64,000 nucleotides of DNA, from contig CAWGPF010000001.1 of NCBI GenBank assembly GCA_963824395.1, positions 1,612,001 to 1,676,000 of the forward strand, written 5' to 3'. The notes under the pieces are model-generated. The model had not been told where the DNA came from. It saw only the letters and a list, made by a program, of their open reading frames with translations, and ran no database searches. This DNA is from 13-2-20CM-66-19 sp963824395 (GTDB taxonomy: Bacteria; Pseudomonadota; Gammaproteobacteria; Steroidobacterales; Steroidobacteraceae). Positions 62,717 to 64,000 of the stretch are shown here, piece by piece. The position numbers were made by a program, and so were the translations under genes. How positions within the stretch are numbered: the stretch's first letter is position 1; every line of letters starts with the position of its first letter.

Positions 62717-62929
62717 TTACTTCGCCGCGGCAGCGGCGTACTTCTTGCGGAACTTGTCGACGCGGCCGGCGGTGTCCACGATCTTCTGCTTGCCCGTATA
62801 GAACGGATGGCAGTTCGAGCACACCTCGACCTGCAGGTCATGGCCGAGCGTGGAGCTCGTCTTGAACGTGTTGCCGCAGGTGCAGCTGACGGTGATCTCT
62901 TTATATTCGGGGTGGATCGCGTCTTTCAT
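62717..62929 (-). CDS. rpmE: Ribosomal protein L31, zinc-binding form
   Basis: 70-residue 50S protein, MKDAIHPEYKEITVSCTCGN at the start, with the C+ cysteine set: CTC, then CSNC. The zinc-binding form acts as a zinc reservoir and is replaced by a cysteine-free paralogue under zinc limitation; no paralogue is in the window. Ala/Lys-rich tail. Confidence 0.97.
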   Translation of the reverse strand: MKDAIHPEYKEITVSCTCGNTFKTSSTLGHDLQVEVCSNCHPFYTGKQKIVDTAGRVDKFRKKYAAAAAK

Positions 62930-62968
62930 GGCGGGCTCGCAGCGTTCGGTGGAAAAGGACCTACCGCT

Positions 62969-62996
62969 ATATAAGGGCGGCGGGTACTCAAGTTAA
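62969..62996 (-). promoter_or_regulatory. Probable rpmE promoter
   Basis: Minus-strand TTAACT/TTGAGT at 62986-62996 and TTATAT at about 62969-62974, roughly 40 bases before the rpmE ATG. AT-rich -10 region stands out from the surrounding GC-rich sequence. Confidence 0.45.
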
Positions 62997-63071
62997 AGGG
63001 CGCGGGAGTTTAGCGGCAGTACCGCCTGCCCTCAAGCGCCACGCTCGGGGAGCGGCGCAGGTGAGCGGTCC

Positions 63072-63106
63072 TTATCCACAGAACCTGTGGACAACTCTGT
63101 GGACGA
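63072..63106. repeat. Cluster of three DnaA-box-like sites
   Basis: TTATCCACA at 63072-63080 is a perfect DnaA box. TGTGGACAA (63086-63094) and TGTGGACGA (63098-63106) are reverse-oriented boxes with one and two mismatches. The first two form a 7-3-7 palindrome TCCACAG-AAC-CTGTGGA. An AT-rich stretch follows at about 63138-63195. The 320-base gap between rpmE and hemW has no other recognisable feature. Confidence 0.6.
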
Positions 63107-63249
63107 GGGGCCGCCCGGGCTGCCGTTTTCGCAGCCAGATTGCATATTTGTTACCTTGGTTAAAAAATGAGCAGGCTATTTTAGGCTGCTTCTTCAATGA
63201 GTTACGGGCATGTCATGGAGCAGCTTGACCGCTTTGACTCGTAATCTAC

Positions 63250-64000
63250 TCATTCTCCGGCCGCCCCCCCTGACCCTGTGAATAAAGCCTCCGGAGTGCC
63301 TGTTGCCGCCCCGAAGTCGCCAATTGACAACGCGGATTCACCGGGCATTCGCGCCGTTTCTGCCATAAAAAGGAGCAGTGTTTCGTTGAGGAAGCGCAGT
63401 CCCAGTGCAGTCGGGCGGTAACCGGAGCCGGTGCTGAGCAGCAGTCCGCGCCGCATCCCCTGCGTGAGGGCTGCGGCGATGCGCTCAAGACCGAGCCCGG
63501 TGCGCTCGCTGAAGAGGGCCGTGGGAAATCCGGCGCACAGCCGCAACGCATTGAGCATGAACTCGAACGGCAGTTCCGTCTGTGCAATCACGCGGCGCTC
63601 GAGCGCAGCATCGGCTGCCGCCAGATAGCGGCGCGGCTCGCGCGGCTGCGCAGTACGGGTCACGGTGCCGTGCGGCGTCAAAGTGAGCTTGCCGTGCGCA
63701 CCCGCGCCGACGCCGAGGTAATCACCGAATTCCCAGTAGTTGCGGTTATGGCGGCACTCACGCCCCGCGCGCGCGTAGGCGGACACCTCGTACTGCTGGT
63801 AGCCGGCCGCCGCGAGGCGCTCGCCACACTCTGCCAGCATCTGCGCGGCGACATCCTCATCGGGCAGCGGCGGCGGCTGCGCGGCGAAGACGGTGCCCGG
63901 CTCGAGCGTCAGCTGGTAATGCGACACGTGGGCCGGCGCCAGCGCGAGCGCCTGCGCGACATCCGCCAGCGCGCCGCCGAGGTCCTGACCCGGCAGTGCA
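63250..64000 (-). CDS. hemW: HemW-like radical SAM protein (5' end outside window)
   Basis: C-terminal 250 residues of a HemW/coproporphyrinogen III oxidase-like protein; the N-terminal CxxxCxxC cluster is beyond the right edge. Visible are HVSHYQLTLEPGT, YQQYEVSAYARAGRECRHNRNYWEFGDYLGVGAGAHG (split here by function: EVSAYA and GVGAGAHG are the family hallmarks), and the C-terminal winged helix (GLLLSTGSGYRPTALGLRFL). HemW is a haem chaperone rather than an oxidase in characterised species. An unusual Gly/Ala-rich tail of about 30 residues follows the usual end. Confidence 0.9.
   Translation of the reverse strand, partial: ALPGQDLGGALADVAQALALAPAHVSHYQLTLEPGTVFAAQPPPLPDEDVAAQMLAECGERLAAAGYQQYEVSAYARAGRECRHNRNYWEFGDYLGVGAGAHGKLTLTPHGTVTRTAQPREPRRYLAAADAALERRVIAQTELPFEFMLNALRLCAGFPTALFSERTGLGLERIAAALTQGMRRGLLLSTGSGYRPTALGLRFLNETLLLFMAETARMPGESALSIGDFGAATGTPEALFTGSGGAAGE

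Overview
The window reads as part of a high-GC gammaproteobacterial chromosome. Markers are ubiE-ubiJ-ubiB in order, pilMNOPQ-aroK-aroB-dgt divergent from a class A penicillin-binding protein, an OxyR regulator with both redox cysteines, a Gram-negative type citrate synthase, and many GTG/TTG starts. A complete trpEGDCFBA operon and a KorA/KorC-type 2-oxoacid:ferredoxin oxidoreductase suggest a deep-branching lineage (Nevskiales, Steroidobacterales or Chromatiales-like). This is inference; I cannot fix the genus.

Layout. 1-3,000 (minus): 2-oxoacid oxidoreductase alpha subunit (cut by the window edge) and its FAD/Fe-S reductase partner. 3,100-9,150 (plus): DUF971 protein, ubiE, ubiJ, ubiB, a MATE exporter and an aldo/keto reductase. 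9,150-16,600 (minus): a hotdog thioesterase-like gene and the whole tryptophan operon, led by an attenuator whose leader peptide carries three consecutive Trp codons. 16,680-31,740: YajQ, a BtuF-like binding protein, a PQQ-repeat lipoprotein, AhpD/peroxiredoxin divergent from oxyR, hydrolases, EamA and PCuAC proteins, an acyl-CoA dehydrogenase, a LysR regulator, and a degenerate EAL protein. 31,860-43,010: a LytS/LytTR two-component pair, a MAPEG protein, a DUF2130 protein, an antiporter, an anti-sigma-like membrane protein, an FtsX-type ABC exporter and tesA.

43,000-48,680 is a lower-GC block. It holds a fadD-like acyl-CoA ligase with a frameshift near its 3' end. Next comes a minus-strand cassette of two DUF6502-like HTH proteins flanking an exported DUF5666-like protein. 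That protein carries about twenty near-identical 66-bp repeats (GIIGSGA motif) and a 2-nt frameshift inside the repeat tract. A good sigma-70 promoter precedes the cassette. This is the least explained locus in the window.

48,686-56,730 (minus) is pilMNOPQ-aroK-aroB-dgt. The 483-bp gap between pilM and the divergent penicillin-binding protein gene holds a GEMM-I cyclic-di-GMP riboswitch on the pil strand, with the ligand-contacting positions conserved. This predicts c-di-GMP control of type IV pilus assembly. YajQ and the degenerate EAL protein are further possible c-di-GMP effectors here. The right end carries a nucleotidyltransferase-like protein, an alpha-carbonic anhydrase, gltA, rpmE, a cluster of DnaA-box-like sites, and the 3' part of hemW. 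No tRNA, rRNA, CRISPR array, insertion sequence or prophage was seen.
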